DNA of 64,000 bases from Favolaschia claudopus (GCA_037176885.1 JAWWNJ010000088.1:62001-126000); one strand, 5' to 3'. Numbered from the stretch's first letter, positions 1 through 12,652 are shown. A program made the numbers and translations. The notes: generated by a model not told the origin, from the sequence alone.

Positions 1-3000
1 GAGTATCAAAATTCCCCAGTCCTAGTCTTAGACTGGGAGGACCGTTGTTCGAAGGGAGCTGGGTCCAGGGTGACCGGTCCATCCTTCACTGCAGTCTGGC
101 CCGCGGTGGATCACGCGAAGGCGATCTCACAATAAAGTAGCTTTTGAATGAAATCGAGCAAAATAGGAAAAATCATCGAGAGTACCTGATTGGATTTAGT
201 TCGCCAGAATGGACTCGGAATTCCTCAACGGCCCGAAATTTGCCCGAAATTCACAGGCCTCGAAGTTGCACACGAGTGACAAGCCGTTGTTCTCGTCGAG
301 ATAATCACGTAGGAGTTATAGTGCGGGTGATTCAGGATTCACTGAGACGCGGTAGAAAAGGGCAGAGAAAAATCCGAGGTGGAGGAAGAGAACAAGGAGT
401 ATCGGGAATTACCGAGATTGATCGATTTGCTGATGTGTTACAGTTACAGTTACGGAATCAACTGCCTCTTACCGTTAACGGCGACGCTTGGGCGACGCGA
501 CCCTCTCGTCTTGATGCTGCTTTGTCTGGCAATATCGCTGCGCTGCGATCCGCTTCACGCTCACGCCCTGCCTCGTAACGGTCTTCCTGCTTTCTGATTG
601 CGGACATCTCTTTGGGCGTACGAGACAGTCGAGACTCTTGCTAGACTCTGCCCGTCCGAGTCTCCCGTCGCAAATCTTCCATACCCCATCCCGTGGAGAG
701 CAATTTGAAGCTCGAATGGCAAATGAGTTGGACCGAGGACACGCGAAAGGCCTTGCGGTGGTCACTTCGGAGTCTCCAATTCGTACGTCGGTATTTTCAT
801 TTGCTTTTGCTTCTTCATCCCACTTCCGCCCGGATCCCGAGTCTTCCCTTTCCGTACACCCGCCTTCATATCCACACAAGTACTTGCCTCCCTTCTATCG
901 TATTTCCTTCCTTGTGAATTCTCGTCTCCCGTTCTCTCTGCTGTCTTCAGCAAGCGCTCTCCCCCTCGCGTTAACGTGCTTTCACCCCGTCATTCTCTAA
1001 TCTCCGTTCGAAGCTTCATCTCCCCCCTTCATTGTTGCTGAAAATTCTTTGATCACAGATCTGCGCCCTTCTTCCCGCCTCTTGCCGCAATTGTTGGTCC
1101 TTTCTCAATCTCATTCCGTGAACAGTGCTTGGATGATGAACGCGCAGGGCGGGCGGGTGGGGTAGATGATACGGCGCTGGTAACTTGTGGCGGCAAGTAA
1201 AGTACCGACTAGGTGTGTTGTCGTCCCGTTACGCTTTCCTCTTTCCTCCTGCCCTCCCAGTCCAAATCAGCATCGTCATTCTCCCTTTCTCTTTACAATT
1301 GCTTCCTCTTAACCTCCGCTGCCTTCGTCTTGAAAATCTGCTGACTGACAACTTACAACATACCGCAGGTACGAGGACGCATATGTTGTAGCGTCTGTTT
1401 ACAAGAGACTACTGACAACTGTAGTTGCCATATAGACCACCGACATGTTCACCACCGTTACGTCGTCGAAACGCGCCACCCGCCGTGGTCGATGAATAGC
1501 ATGATGTTGCCGATTGCGCAGTGGCAAATCGACATGACGATTATATAGCACGCTAACGCCTCCCTTTAACGAAGAAAGGTGAGGAGGAGCAGAGTAGGAG
1601 GGAGGAAGCGATGTGATTAGAGGAGAGGTGGGCTACATGAATGGGGAGTTCAGTGTGGTGGGTGGGCGTGTGTTGGGAATTCGCGAGGTACGTCGTCATG
1701 TCTTCAGCTCACTCCTCCGCCTTTCCCGTGTCGTTTCTCTGTGCGGAATCACACAAGCATTATGCAATATTATTCCCCGTGTTGACTTTTGAAAGTAGGG
1801 CGTGGTTCATTTTCGTGATACTCCCTAGAGCATCGGCGATGCTGCCTTGTAACCTGGCAAAATTTATGCTGCTTTGCTCAGCGGGCGTTGATGTCACTAA
1901 GCCTATTCCAAGTTTAGCTTGACGGTCCGAGCTCCTGACCTTTGGACTTAATTGAGGATATGCCTCGTGATTTACAGCCACTGTCGCACCTACCATGTCG
2001 TCTACTCCCACCAGCCCCCCACCTCATACATCCAATGCCCGTATTCCATTCTCCGGTGCTACCAGCACAGACAGCGACACACGCCCCACAGACTTCATTC
2101 TCCGCTCTTGTGAAGGCGTAGACTTCCACGTGAGGAAGGATATGCTGAGAGCCCTATCTGATTTCTTTGACGACATGTTCTCCATGGTCAGGGAGGGGCT
2201 AGATGGTGAAGATTTGTTTTTTGCTGGAAAGACCGTGTTGGCTGTTCCGGAGTCCACCAAGGTCTTATACGCGCTTCTTAGCATTGCGTATCCACGGCAA
2301 CAGCCATCCTTGGGTAGTCCCGAGAAGGGACTGGGAATTGACGACATCCTGGAAATCATGGAAGCTGCTCAAAAGTACCAGTTCGTTGTTGCTGAACCCC
2401 TGATAAAAAATCTGCTTGGCGCATCAGCGCTCATCCAACAACATCCCCACCGCATATTCGCTATTGCTCGCTTACACCAGCTACCAGTGCACATCGTGCG
2501 GGAAGCAGCCTTGGGTACACTGCGTTTCTCTGTCACACCCCTCCGTCTCCAGTTTCCGGAAATGGATCGTATCTCTTGGTCGGCAGCTCAACGCCTCTTC
2601 GATTTTCACCAGATTTGTGGAGAAAGGGTGCACGTGCGACTCGCGCGGATGGACGAGCGGTTCGAAGGGGGTACTCACATGGTGAATAATAAACAGACTC
2701 AAAAGCGGTATATTTGGTGGCAGAGGAATGACGGTGAAGGTAATGGATTTCATCCTGCGGTGCACAATGCCTCCTGTGGGGCCCGCGCTGGGCAACACGG
2801 GACGGGAAAATCTGCGCCGTGGTTCACCGCACATCTGACTAAACTTCTGGTCAAAATACGAGGATCCCCTGCACCCAGTACTATTCTCGTAGAGGTGGTG
2901 AACGTCGCACCCTCGGAGCGAGCCCTCATCATGGCCTGCGGTGCTTGTAAAAAATTCGCCGATGAAGATTTGAAAAATTTTGCGGAGAGACTGGCTGTCA

Positions 3001-3206
3001 AGGTTCGTTTAATAACGGAGCAAGTTGGTAAGTTGCATTAAGTATGTTGAGGACTGGGATCCGCTCATTGGTCTCCTGCAGCCGAGGATTATTTCTAGCA
3101 CGTTCAATTTTACTTCCGCGTAGTGTATTTTTACAATGTTCATTTGCTTGGCTCGCCATCCCCTCAGTGAACGAAGCGTGCATTTGTTCAACACTTCACC
3201 AGAGAA
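1..3206 (+). repeat. Segmental duplication, copy A (BTB gene plus upstream DNA)
   Basis: This stretch is homologous, in the same orientation, to about 8845-11764. Shared landmarks are the opening CCAGTC..GACTGG stem-loop sequence near 16-40, a GAGACGCGGTAGAAA block (about 343 and 9176), the pyrimidine-rich tract before 1000, and the BTB gene with its last intron. Similarity stops just after the word CACTTCACCAGAGAA near 3206. The copy may begin left of the window. Bases 1-1994 contain no gene I can support: they are the duplicated upstream region, with CT-rich tracts near 820-1000 and 1210-1330 that could be promoter or 5' leader sequence. Confidence 0.85.
1995..3098 (+). CDS. BTB/POZ domain protein, copy A
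   Basis: A protein of about 349 residues from two exons (1995-3027, 3082-3098). Residues about 30-130 form a BTB/POZ domain: DFILRSCEGVDFHVRKDML, then LSDFFDDMF and VLYALLSIAYP are the usual landmarks. This family in mushrooms is large and mostly uncharacterised; BTB domains mediate dimerisation and often bind cullin-3. The intron is inferred because both copies keep GTAAGT after EQ(V/L) and a CTCCTGCAG acceptor. Splicing gives short matching tails (AEDYF here, AKAYF in copy B) ending at an aligned TAG. Without splicing the frame ends at 3041. The remaining 200 residues carry no domain I recognise. Confidence 0.85.
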
Positions 3207-3713
3207 TAGGGCTTGCACGCGTTGATTCAATGGTAAATGTACGGCACGGGCTGTATGAAGTCTATTGGTTCTGTCCTGATGAATGGATTTTTAGCATTGC
3301 AACGTAGTTTGCTGGGTCTGAACAGCCTCGTTACCAATCTGCTACGCGACGCCGACACCACTGACAATGACTGTGGATATTGGTGAGAGAAAGAGGCATC
3401 AGGGCGTTCCAGAAATCGAGACAAGTCTTCATCAATATACTTCGGCCGAAGGAACGTCTATTACTCCGCGATAGAAACTATTAGAAACTTGAATCGTAAC
3501 AATATCGTTAACTAGCAGAGATTTGACAGGAGACTAGCTTTGATTCATGGACGCACCTCGAGTGATCGTGGCAAGATCGTGGTTCGAGTCATGGAAGGTC
3601 GGCAAATTCCGATCGGGACCGTGATGATGTGAAAATTTTGACAGTAACGGTCACGCCTCTTGCTCCCGACTTCCATCTTGCCACCGCGTCGTGTGCTGCT
3701 TGGCGACAAAACA
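3099..3713. other. Intergenic region
   Basis: The first 110 bases are the end of duplicated segment A. The rest is unique AT-richer DNA upstream of the F-box-like gene. I see no gene, RNA or repeat in it. Confidence 0.5.
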
Positions 3714-5330
3714 ATGCATAGATGCTGGGATGTCCCCGAGCTGAAGCTGGCAATATTCAAGAATTTAGACGACTACGATGCAATGCGGGATGCCAGCGTC
3801 TTTGGAGCTTCGGACCGGGAGTGGAATTTTCCCCCGCCTAGGAAGATGCGCGCTCTGGCTCACCTTGCAATAACCTGCCGTGAATTCTCCGACTGTGCCC
3901 TGGATTTGATCTGGGCCGTCCAGCATGACTACAGACACCTTCTGAGCTGCCTTCCCACCGATACCTGGACGATGGACGATCGTGGCCAGTTCGTGCGTAT
4001 CGCTTTGCGTTCTAATGCAATGAAAATTCAAACTGATCACCACTGGCAGCACATACACGCCTCTCTACGTGCTGAAGACTGGGATAGGGTTTTATTCTAC
4101 TCTCACCGAATCAAGGAGCTATACGACACCAAATCTGGTTGTGTCAGACTGCATCCATCCATCTTGGACGCACTGCTGGCGTCTCTTCCTCCAGGACCAC
4201 TTCTCCCCAACATTCGTGCGCTGTCTTGCAGATCAGTGACGCCTTTATTCCCCCATCTGGCGACATTGGTGGGGAGAAGGCTCATTGAAGTTCAGGTCGA
4301 ACTTTCGGACGAAAAACCGTGGTGTTTATCTGCTATCCATAAAATTGCAGCGACTTCTCCAGTGCTGCAACGTGTCCTCATTGCTGGGAGATCACCTCAA
4401 TACATGGAATGGAGCATGCGTTTCATCTCGACGCTCGATCAGCTACGTTCGCTCTCACTTGATGCGATAGATGCTACCCTTTACGACCACATCTCGACCC
4501 TGGAGCGACTCGAATCGCTTTCACTTCACAAATTAGGTTCCCAGATACTTTCCTCCTCTACTTCGCTTCCACATCACCCTCGCTTTCCTGCCCTTCGAGC
4601 CCTTCATATAGCCACTGCGAGCATCGAATGTGTTCCCATTTTCCTTGCGGCTGTCAATTGCTCTCCTCTTCGGATGTTCACACTCGTATGCCGGGCAAGT
4701 GTTACCGGCCTCGGTAATAACGTTCCGAACGTCCTTGCAGCAATCGGCGCCTACTCCTCCCCTTCACACTTGACTTTCCTCAAAATCGAATTGGAACTAG
4801 ACTATCGAATGGGGCCGATCGGCAACTTGACCAGCGATGCTCTCCGACCCTTACTCCGACTGTCGTGTCTGCGGCACGTGGAACTCGCCTATCCCGGTGC
4901 ATCCTTGCTGGACGATGCCTTCATTCAGTGCGCAGCGATTTCATGGCCTACATTGGAGGAGCTTTCCATCCAGTGCATTTCACAGGGGCTAGGGTTGACA
5001 CTCGCATCGTTGGTGTCTCTCGCACAACACTGCCGGCACCTGAGATCGTTGGCGCTTGACGTGAATGCAAAGGTTCTCCCGCCGTCTTCGCTGGTTATTC
5101 AGCATGGCCTTGTCTCGTGGTATGTTCGAGGCTCTTTGATTGACTCGTCGGACGCGGGGCTGGAAGCGGTGGCAAAACTGCTGTCTTCTGTCTTTCCTCA
5201 CCTCACGATCAGGCCTTCCCCCCATGATAGCTTGAGCAACGCTTGGACGCGTGCTGCGGCTTTGACGCGACAATATGCTGAGATTCGAGCGCATGAGAGG
5301 GAGATGGTTGCGAGAAGGTCTCGAGTTTGA
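3714..5330 (+). CDS. F-box-like protein with leucine-rich C-terminal region
   Basis: A single-exon gene of 538 residues. The start is the ATG at 3714, which gives MHRCWDVPELKLAIFKNL, the usual opening of Agaricomycete F-box-like proteins. HLAITCREFSDCALDLIW at about residues 49-66 fits the second half of an F-box-like helix bundle. The remaining 450 residues contain regularly spaced leucines (LRSLSLDAI, LESLSLHKL, LRHVELAYP), consistent with degenerate leucine-rich repeats used to bind substrates. By family knowledge such proteins recruit targets to an SCF ubiquitin ligase; the actual partner is unknown. Family membership is firm, function is inferred. Confidence 0.8.
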   Translation: MHRCWDVPELKLAIFKNLDDYDAMRDASVFGASDREWNFPPPRKMRALAHLAITCREFSDCALDLIWAVQHDYRHLLSCLPTDTWTMDDRGQFVRIALRSNAMKIQTDHHWQHIHASLRAEDWDRVLFYSHRIKELYDTKSGCVRLHPSILDALLASLPPGPLLPNIRALSCRSVTPLFPHLATLVGRRLIEVQVELSDEKPWCLSAIHKIAATSPVLQRVLIAGRSPQYMEWSMRFISTLDQLRSLSLDAIDATLYDHISTLERLESLSLHKLGSQILSSSTSLPHHPRFPALRALHIATASIECVPIFLAAVNCSPLRMFTLVCRASVTGLGNNVPNVLAAIGAYSSPSHLTFLKIELELDYRMGPIGNLTSDALRPLLRLSCLRHVELAYPGASLLDDAFIQCAAISWPTLEELSIQCISQGLGLTLASLVSLAQHCRHLRSLALDVNAKVLPPSSLVIQHGLVSWYVRGSLIDSSDAGLEAVAKLLSSVFPHLTIRPSPHDSLSNAWTRAAALTRQYAEIRAHEREMVARRSRV

Positions 5331-5609
5331 GCTGTGGACGAAAGAATGGCGAATTGATGGGATTGACTGTATTTTTTTGCGACGTGACACACTGTTGCGT
5401 TTCCTTGTTATATTGTTCTGGTACGACGATTTCTTGCATTGCGTCTCATAATTCATCCGAATCTATCAAGGCAAAGCCAGGTGACACTGATTCAAACATG
5501 CTCTTTTCCTGCTTCGAGACTCGACTGAGTCAACTATCGAGTGAAAGAATGTTGAATATTGGGCAAGTTAAACAAATGGCAAGTGCTACAAATCAACTTG
5601 AGAGAAACT

Positions 5610-8600
5610 CTATCCCAAATCGGTCGCAGTCGTGCCCGAGCCTCCGAACAATATATCAGTTATATCCTCTTCCTTGCGTGGCTCGGCATTCGATAAATCG
5701 ACACCGTCCGTTGAGGTAGGGTTAGTCGCCGGCTCAATCTCTCCAACAATGGCTTGCCAAGCTTCTGCGTCGCGAGACGCAGGGGTAAAACCGAGCTGCC
5801 ACCTCATCATTTCATCCCTCCACTGTTTCTTCGCTTCACGAAGTGCTTCCCGCTCTCTCTGTTGATCAATCAACCAATCCCCTGCGCTCTGCACAGCTCC
5901 AGCAGGATCATGCTTCTTGGTCAACAGGTATCCTTGAATTTGTGCGATGGAATATGTTTCTGTGGGAATCGCTGCTGCGAATTCGGCGGCATATTTGGCG
6001 AGATCGGTGGAAGAAATGGGTGGGTGTGGAGCACCGCTTCCTTCCACAGGGTTGAGCGCGGGGAAGAAAACAGTAAAGACACGTTCAATTTGTTCTGTTG
6101 TAGCCAAGCCATATTTGATCTACCGAAACCCATTTATGTAAGTCAACGTCCACGAAAATTGAGAATAAAGCGATCTACCTTGACGTCCATTCGTCCCGGA
6201 CGAATGAGAGCAGCATCCAGATTTGCGATATGATTTGTCTGTGAAGCAGTCACAATCATGGGGCAATACCTACTCGAATGAATCCAAACCGTTGCAAAAG
6301 TAATACGTCCCTCCTCGCTTGACACCGAATCAAGAACATTCAGTAGTCCTGAAAGTGTCACAGCAGACTTTGGTGGCATTATGCTATATCCACCCCGACG
6401 AGCACCATGATGATCTTTCTTCTGATTTTCTTCGTCTTCATCATCGTCGAAATTGTCGCGCGAAGGGAAAGCACAGTCGATGTCTCTGTTGACAATCAGA
6501 CAAGTCCCAAGTGAGGACTGGCAAATACGGACTCGAGAAGCAGAATACAGCGTGCTGGAGTGTCGCTGATCAGTCGTGCGAGAGTGTAGTCGTCGATACC
6601 TGGATTCGCCAGGGAGACGTAATAAATCTGCAATGAATTCAGCGCATGACATGGTTGCGGGGTTGAACATATTCTTCACTTCGAGCCCGAGTTCTCCTGC
6701 CTTTGAAAAAGGATGTCAGTACATCGGCGAGTATCGGAAAGCCAAGTTCACATACAATGGCATGTATCGTCGAACTCTTTCCAGTTCCGGGCGCACCGTC
6801 TATTTTTGATTGAGTCACTGACTTGAAAAGTGGACAGAGGTTCTCGTACACAGAAGATACCCTTCGATATGTGAACACAAAAAAAACCAACACAATGGAG
6901 ACACTCACCTCGACGATGGGGAATACCTGCCATATTATACCATTTTTCACTGGCAAGGAATTCTTGGGCATCAGTCAAAATCGTCTCTTTGATATCGGAG
7001 GGCAATATGAGCGTTGAAAGATCCCGCCTTGACTTGGTTACCGTCTTTGCCCATTGACCGTTCTAGAGTGAGTAAGAAATCGGATAAATGCCAAAGAAGG
7101 AAGTGAGGAATAAATCAGAAATACGTACGTTGGATGTTAGGTGAACAATGACTCGCGATGTTCCGTGTTCCAGATACCGTTGCTTCGCACAATTGATGAG
7201 ATCGACCAGAACTTCCTTATCCGAGGAATGTAGTCTGTAGAAAACAATGTCAACGAATTCAAAGGACCTAGGATAGAGCTAACGTGAGGTAAATCGATCC
7301 ACCGATCATTCTGCTTGAATCCGACCAGCTCTCGACTCCGGTATGGATGACGACTGCACAATCAGCACCTTTACAACCGTATGAACAATGAACCAACCTT
7401 GTATCCAGGTACTCCCCCCGGTTCTCGGTGACTTGAAAAGGAATCGTTGCATCGAATCCGGAGCAGGCAAAAAACGGACAGCATCTCGGGGGCCAGTTCC
7501 CCAACCAAGATGACTTTGCTTGAGGCTGACATGATAGTCCATGACATCAGTGAGCACGTCGAAGGATCGCTATTCCATGTTGTAAATTGTATGCATAGAA
7601 TGAAATGCATGGTGCTCACGAGGTATTCAAGCATCCAGTCATGAGTGAGGTCCGAGTGTTCGAAATACGCGGTCAAAAGTGAGTCCGACTGATAAAGGTT
7701 TCTTGTTAACGCGATAACATAGCGAGGGATTGCATGAGAAAGCATACAGGTTCCATTTTGACGTTGTATTGCTTGCGTGGGAGGACCCCAGTGTTAATAT
7801 AAAAGTCACGAGCAGCAGCAACGAATTCGTCTAGCACATCGCGCCGACGAGTATATACCCTGCAAATCAAGACAAAAATATGAGCCACGGAAAGATTTAT
7901 AAAGTCGACACTCAACGCCAAAATCAAAGCCCCTCCTTCTCCGCTTGTGCCACCGCCAGACCCGTCTGAATCGTAGTGAGTGAGACCGGCTGTCGTTTTA
8001 CTCTGGATTTACTCTCATTGAACTATTTTGGGGGATGCAGGCTAAGCACATACGACAGACATCCAGTACCCTCTCCACCGAAAGAGGGAGGAGCTTTGAG
8101 CGGTTGCGGCTTCGTAGATGGGGACCGGGTGATCTGTAGATCCAATGGTTTTCTTTGGAAGCTGGAAAGGGCGAGACGTAGCATTGCGAGCCACGATCTT
8201 GAATGATCTGCTTTCGTTCCAGATCCGATGATGCTCCAGATAATGGACGACCCAATCGTAGGAGAAGTCTCGGACGGGGAATTCTGCTTTGACCTTGAGA
8301 ACATCCGATAAGCTTGATATCATCTCATAGAAGTCAAACGGGATACATACCACGAAGACTGTGCAGAGCGTGCTATGATCAGATTCACAGACAAAAATTG
8401 AAGAGACACTCACAATCTGTGACAAATTCTGCAATCTTCGCAGCGATTTGTCGACCGGTTTCGACAATGGTTCCGAGGAATATAAACCGAAACAGTTCGG
8501 CCACTTGAGGGTGAGTGGCTATTCGGCGAAGAAATGCAATCGCGGAACGAAGAAAATGGATCCCAGGCTGTCCAGAAGCCAGCGCGAGTCTTGTTACAAG

Positions 8601-8630
8601 TCGATACAGACGTTTCAGGAAGGAATTCAT
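5610..8630 (-). CDS. BCS1-like AAA ATPase
   Basis: A multi-exon minus-strand gene. The ATPase core is clear: Walker [14 protein letters not shown] (about 6755-6800), Walker B within [10 protein letters not shown] (about 6470-6490), and the late AAA segment [11 protein letters not shown] followed by [25 protein letters not shown] and the GLLNVLD helix are diagnostic of the BCS1 branch, whose founder inserts the Rieske protein into respiratory complex III at the mitochondrial inner membrane. Mushrooms carry many divergent paralogues of unknown role, and this is probably one of them. Upstream exons encode the BCS1-type N-terminal region ([33 protein letters not shown]). I chose the start at [12 protein letters not shown]; an upstream start near 8960 in the same frame is possible. 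Exon edges are not fully resolved. Confidence 0.75.
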
Positions 8631-8844
8631 CACTACTCTCTGAGGATGGATGGTGGATGGAAGCAAGAAGTGCGTCGACATTAGGCGCCGATATTGACGA
8701 ATGCCGCCCACAGGTGCTATCGGCCCGGTGTCCCGGCGATACAAGTCATCGACATCGAGTACCATTTTCCTTCCGAGCCATTCTGAAACATTGGAGTGAG
8801 GCAGAATATAAGCAACAAAACATCTAATGCGAAACCTTCGATTA

Positions 8845-11764
8845 ACTTGAACAAGTTTCTCCAGTCCTAGTTTCAGACTGGGAGGACCGTTGTTCGAAGG
8901 GTTGTCGAAGGGAGCCGAGTCTGTCCTTGGTTGGCACGGTGGATTGCGCGAAGGCGATCTCACAATATATCTTCAAATGAGATCAAGCAAAGCAGAAGAA
9001 ACGATTGAGGGTACCCGATTGAATTGAATCGTAATGAGTCGCTACAACGGGGAGAAATTTGAGAGAAATTCAAACAACTTGGACTCAGAGTTGCACACGG
9101 CCGAGCGAGGCAAACGGTTGTTCCTTGTCGAGGTGGCCAGGTAGGAGTTATAATGCCGGCGATGCAGGATTCATTGAGACGCGGTAGAAATGCGCAGAGA
9201 AGAATTCGAGGTGGTGGAAGAGAGCAAGGAGCGTCGGGAATTCCCGAGATCATCGATTTGCTGATGTGTTACGGCATCAACTGCTTCTTCCTTGCCACGT
9301 TGTGCGCACCGACTTTGACGGCGGCGGGTCCAAGTCGGCACTCCTCGCTATTTGTCCGCCAATATCGCTGCTCTGCGGACATGTTTCACGCTTACGCCTG
9401 ACCTCGTCATGGTCTTCCTGCTTTCGGATCGCGTACATCTACTATATCTAGAGTGCGCCTCTCTCGTTGCTCTCTCGTCGCGAATCTCCCATAAGTCACC
9501 CTGTGCAGACCTGGAAACTTGAATGCCGAACGAGTTGAAGCGAGGACACGCAAAAGCTTCTGCGGTGGTAGCTTCGGAGTCTCCAATTCGTACGTCGTGG
9601 TTCTCATGTGCTTCTCCTTCTTCATCTAACCATCTCCCTTTACGATGCACCCGCCTCCCTATCTACACAAATACCCAGTGCTTCCCGCTCTAATTTACAA
9701 TTCTTATCGTCTTTCCCGCCATTCCATAAACTCCTGTCTCCCGCGTCTCTGCTGTTTTCAGCCAGCGCCCCCCACGCCTTCACGCTCATTCACACAATCC
9801 CTCCCCTCATCTCTCTTCGAAGCTTCATCTCATCCCTTTACTTTTGCTGTTTTGCGGCAATCCTAAATCGTTGGTACTTTCTCACTCCGTGCAGACAAAC
9901 ACGCAGGCCCACTTCAGCATTATCTTCCTCCTTTCCGCTTTATAATTGCTCCCCTTTCTGCGCACCCATCTTGTCCTGAAAACATGCAGACTGTACCCTC
10001 GATATAGGCCCGCGACATTCTGGCCAGCGCTATCGATTCGAGACGCAAAACCCTCCTTGGTGGATGAGTAACATGATGTTGTCGACTGCTGCAGTCTACT
10101 ACCGACACCATGAGCCCGCCACTGCCTTGGGTGAATCAAGAAAAGGTGGGGAGGAGCAGGTAGGAGGGAGGGAGGGAGGAGGAAAGCGATGTGATCGGAG
10201 GAGAGGTGGACGAGCGGCGACCGGGGATTTGAGTGCGATGGGTGGGCGTGATTCGTGAGGTACGTGGTCACCTCTTCACTTCACTCTTCCGCCTGTCCCG
10301 TGTCGTATCTCTGGGCGGAATCACAAGACCAGTGTATGATATTATTCCCCGTGTTGTAGGGCGTGTTAATTTCGTGATGCCTCCCTACAGTGTTGCGCCT
10401 TATAAACTGGCAATATCTCATGCTGCTTTGCTCTGCGGGCATTGATGTCATTGAGCGCCAACTCCAAGTATAGCTTGACGGTCCGGCCTCCTAGATCTGG
10501 CCTATTTGAAGACCTGCATCGTGTTTTACAGCCACTATCGCACCTAACATGTCGTCTACTCCCACCAGTCCCCCACCTCATAGACTTGATGCCCGTCCTC
10601 CATTCTCGGGCTCTACCAGCACAGACAGTGATACCCGCCCCACGGACTTCATCCTCCGTTCTTGTGAAGGCGTAGACTTCCATGTCAGGAAGGACATGCT
10701 CAAAGCCCTATCGGATTTTTTCGACGACATGTTCTCCATGGTCGAGAAGGGGAGGGATGGCGAGGATTTGTCTTATGCTGGAAAGACCGTGTTGGCTCTT
10801 CCGGAGTCAACCAAGGTCTTGTACGCTCTTCTCAGGATCGCGTATCCACGGCAGCAGCCATCCGTGGGTACTCCAGAGCAGGGATTGGGAATTGACGAGA
10901 TCCTGGAAATGATGGAAGCTGCTCAAAAGTACCAGTTCGTCGTCGCTGAGCCCCTGGTGAAAAATTTGTTGGGCGCACCAGCGCTCATCCAAGAAAATCC
11001 CCATCGTATATTCGCCATCGCTCATTTATACCAGCTACCAGCGGACACAGTACGGAAAGCGGCTTTGGGCACACTCCGCTCCTCGGCAACACCCCACGTT
11101 CTGGATTTCCCCGAAATGGATCGTATCTCTTGGTCAACGGCTCAGCGCCTCTTCAATTTTCATCAAACATGCGGAGCTAGGGTCGCGGAGCGATTGGGCG
11201 AGGTGGTCCAAGCGGGGCAGATGTTGTTGAACAATAAACAGACCCAAAAGCCGTATATATGGTGGCAGTTCAATGACGGTGACTCTTACTGGGATTTCTC
11301 TGGCGTGCACGACGCCCCTTGTGGGGCCCGCATGGCGATTGGGAAAAACAAGACAGCGGCTCCATGGTTCACAGCGCATTTTGCCAAACTTCTGGGCAGC
11401 ATACGAGCATCGCCTTCACCGATTACTGTACTCGTGGAGGCGGCGAAGGTTGCTCCCTCAGAACGAAATCTCATCAATGCGTGCGAAGCTTGTAAAAAAT
11501 TGGCAGATGAGGATTTGAACAACTTTGCGGAGAGACTGTCTGTCCAGGTTCATACATTTACAGAGCAACTTGGTAAGTTGCATCATGTTGACAAATAGGT
11601 TCCGCTCTGAGGCTCATTGCTCTCCTGCAGCCAAGGCCTATTTCTAGCACGTTCAAGTTTGCTTCCGCTTACTGTACTGATTTACGATGTTCATTTGCTT
11701 GACTCGTCATCCCATCAGCGAACGAACCTCGAAGCGTACATTTGTTCAACACTTCACCAGAGAA
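8845..11764 (+). repeat. Segmental duplication, copy B
   Basis: Direct-orientation copy of 1-3206. It opens with the same CCAGTCCTAGT..CAGACTGGGAGGACCG sequence as the window start and runs through the upstream region, the BTB gene and its 3' flank. The shared 3' word CATTTGTTCAACACTTCACCAGAGAA ends at 11764 and the foldback element begins at 11768, so the duplication edge and the transposon edge nearly coincide. The non-coding part 8845-10548 holds no further gene I can support. Confidence 0.85.
10549..11647 (+). CDS. BTB/POZ domain protein, copy B
   Basis: Paralogue of the gene at 1995-3098, about 346 residues from two exons (10549-11572, 11631-11647). The BTB domain again occupies residues about 30-130 (DFILRSCEGVDFHVRKDML is unchanged). 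Divergence is concentrated in the C-terminal half, for example around residues 235-275. Both copies are open and keep the last intron and a five-residue tail (AKAYF), so both are probably functional. Because the copies also share about 1.7 kb of upstream DNA, they may share regulation. Substrate or partner is unknown. Confidence 0.85.
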
Positions 11765-11767
11765 AGT

Positions 11768-12245
11768 CACAGCGCCGTTCCGTCAATTTATCAGGGCGTG
11801 AAGTGATTCTTTTAACCTAAGATATCTTAGCCAATTTCCACGTTGATCAAATCACTCAGGAAATTAGATTGATGCAATTTATAGGCCCAAGAAACTGAAC
11901 GGAAAACAACTGGTTTATCCCGACAATAAATGCATCAAGATATTTTGCAAAAAGAAAATCACTTCCTGTGCATGGAAATTGAGGGTCCCTGTAGCCACCC
12001 CTGGTTCCCCTTGGTGCTGGTCGAGGTCCCTCGATTTCTAGGACTATGAAGTGATTTTTTATTTGCAAAGTATCTTGACGGGTTTCTTGTCGGGGTAAAC
12101 TAATCCTTGTTCTTTCGGTTTGTTAGGGCTATAAATTCCATCAATCTAGTTTCTTGATTGGTTTACTTGACACGGAAATTGGCTGAGATATTTCAAGTTT
12201 ATAGTATCACTTCCCGCCTCGAGAAATTGAGGGAACGGCGCTGTG
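11768..12245. mobile_element. Foldback/MITE element, almost entirely a giant inverted repeat
   Basis: The left half starts CACAGCGCCGTTCC and the right half ends GGAACGGCGCTGTG. Reading inward, the two halves pair almost along their whole length: TTAGCCAATTTCC with GGAAATTGGCTGA, TAGATTGATG with CATCAATCTA, ATCAAGATATTTTGCAAA with TTTGCAAAGTATCTTGA, AAAATCACTTC with GAAGTGATTTTTT. This is a 478-bp hairpin-forming sequence with no coding capacity. I see no convincing target-site duplication. It lies between duplicated segment B and the upstream region of the peptide gene. Confidence 0.85.
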
Positions 12246-12652
12246 CTTTTCGCGCCGTGTTCCTCTTTCCTCCCCAATAAGCCTCAAAGGCAAACCCAAA
12301 TTCGATTACAAGGACGAACACCCGCTTGACATCCCGCCCCTTGATCGCCCGCTCAATCAGGCTCAAGCCCGAATACTGTTGTTCCCAATTTGGAAATTTC
12401 GGTTCAATTGGGAAACCAAGTCCCGCCACGAGCACCTTTCGATATCTGATGCGGCACGAGCCTCTCTGCGCTGCGCAACAAGCTAGCTTCCTAAGTAGGT
12501 ATGTGCTTTGTCTGAGCTGATTTCTGGTGCGGCTACATAAGCGCGCTGTTGCTTCGGATGTCGACTATTCTCACCTCATCCTCGCCGAAAGCACTTGCTT
12601 GCCTCTATCAGCGCTGCTATCTCTCACTCCAACCGTCTATCTAATCCACATT

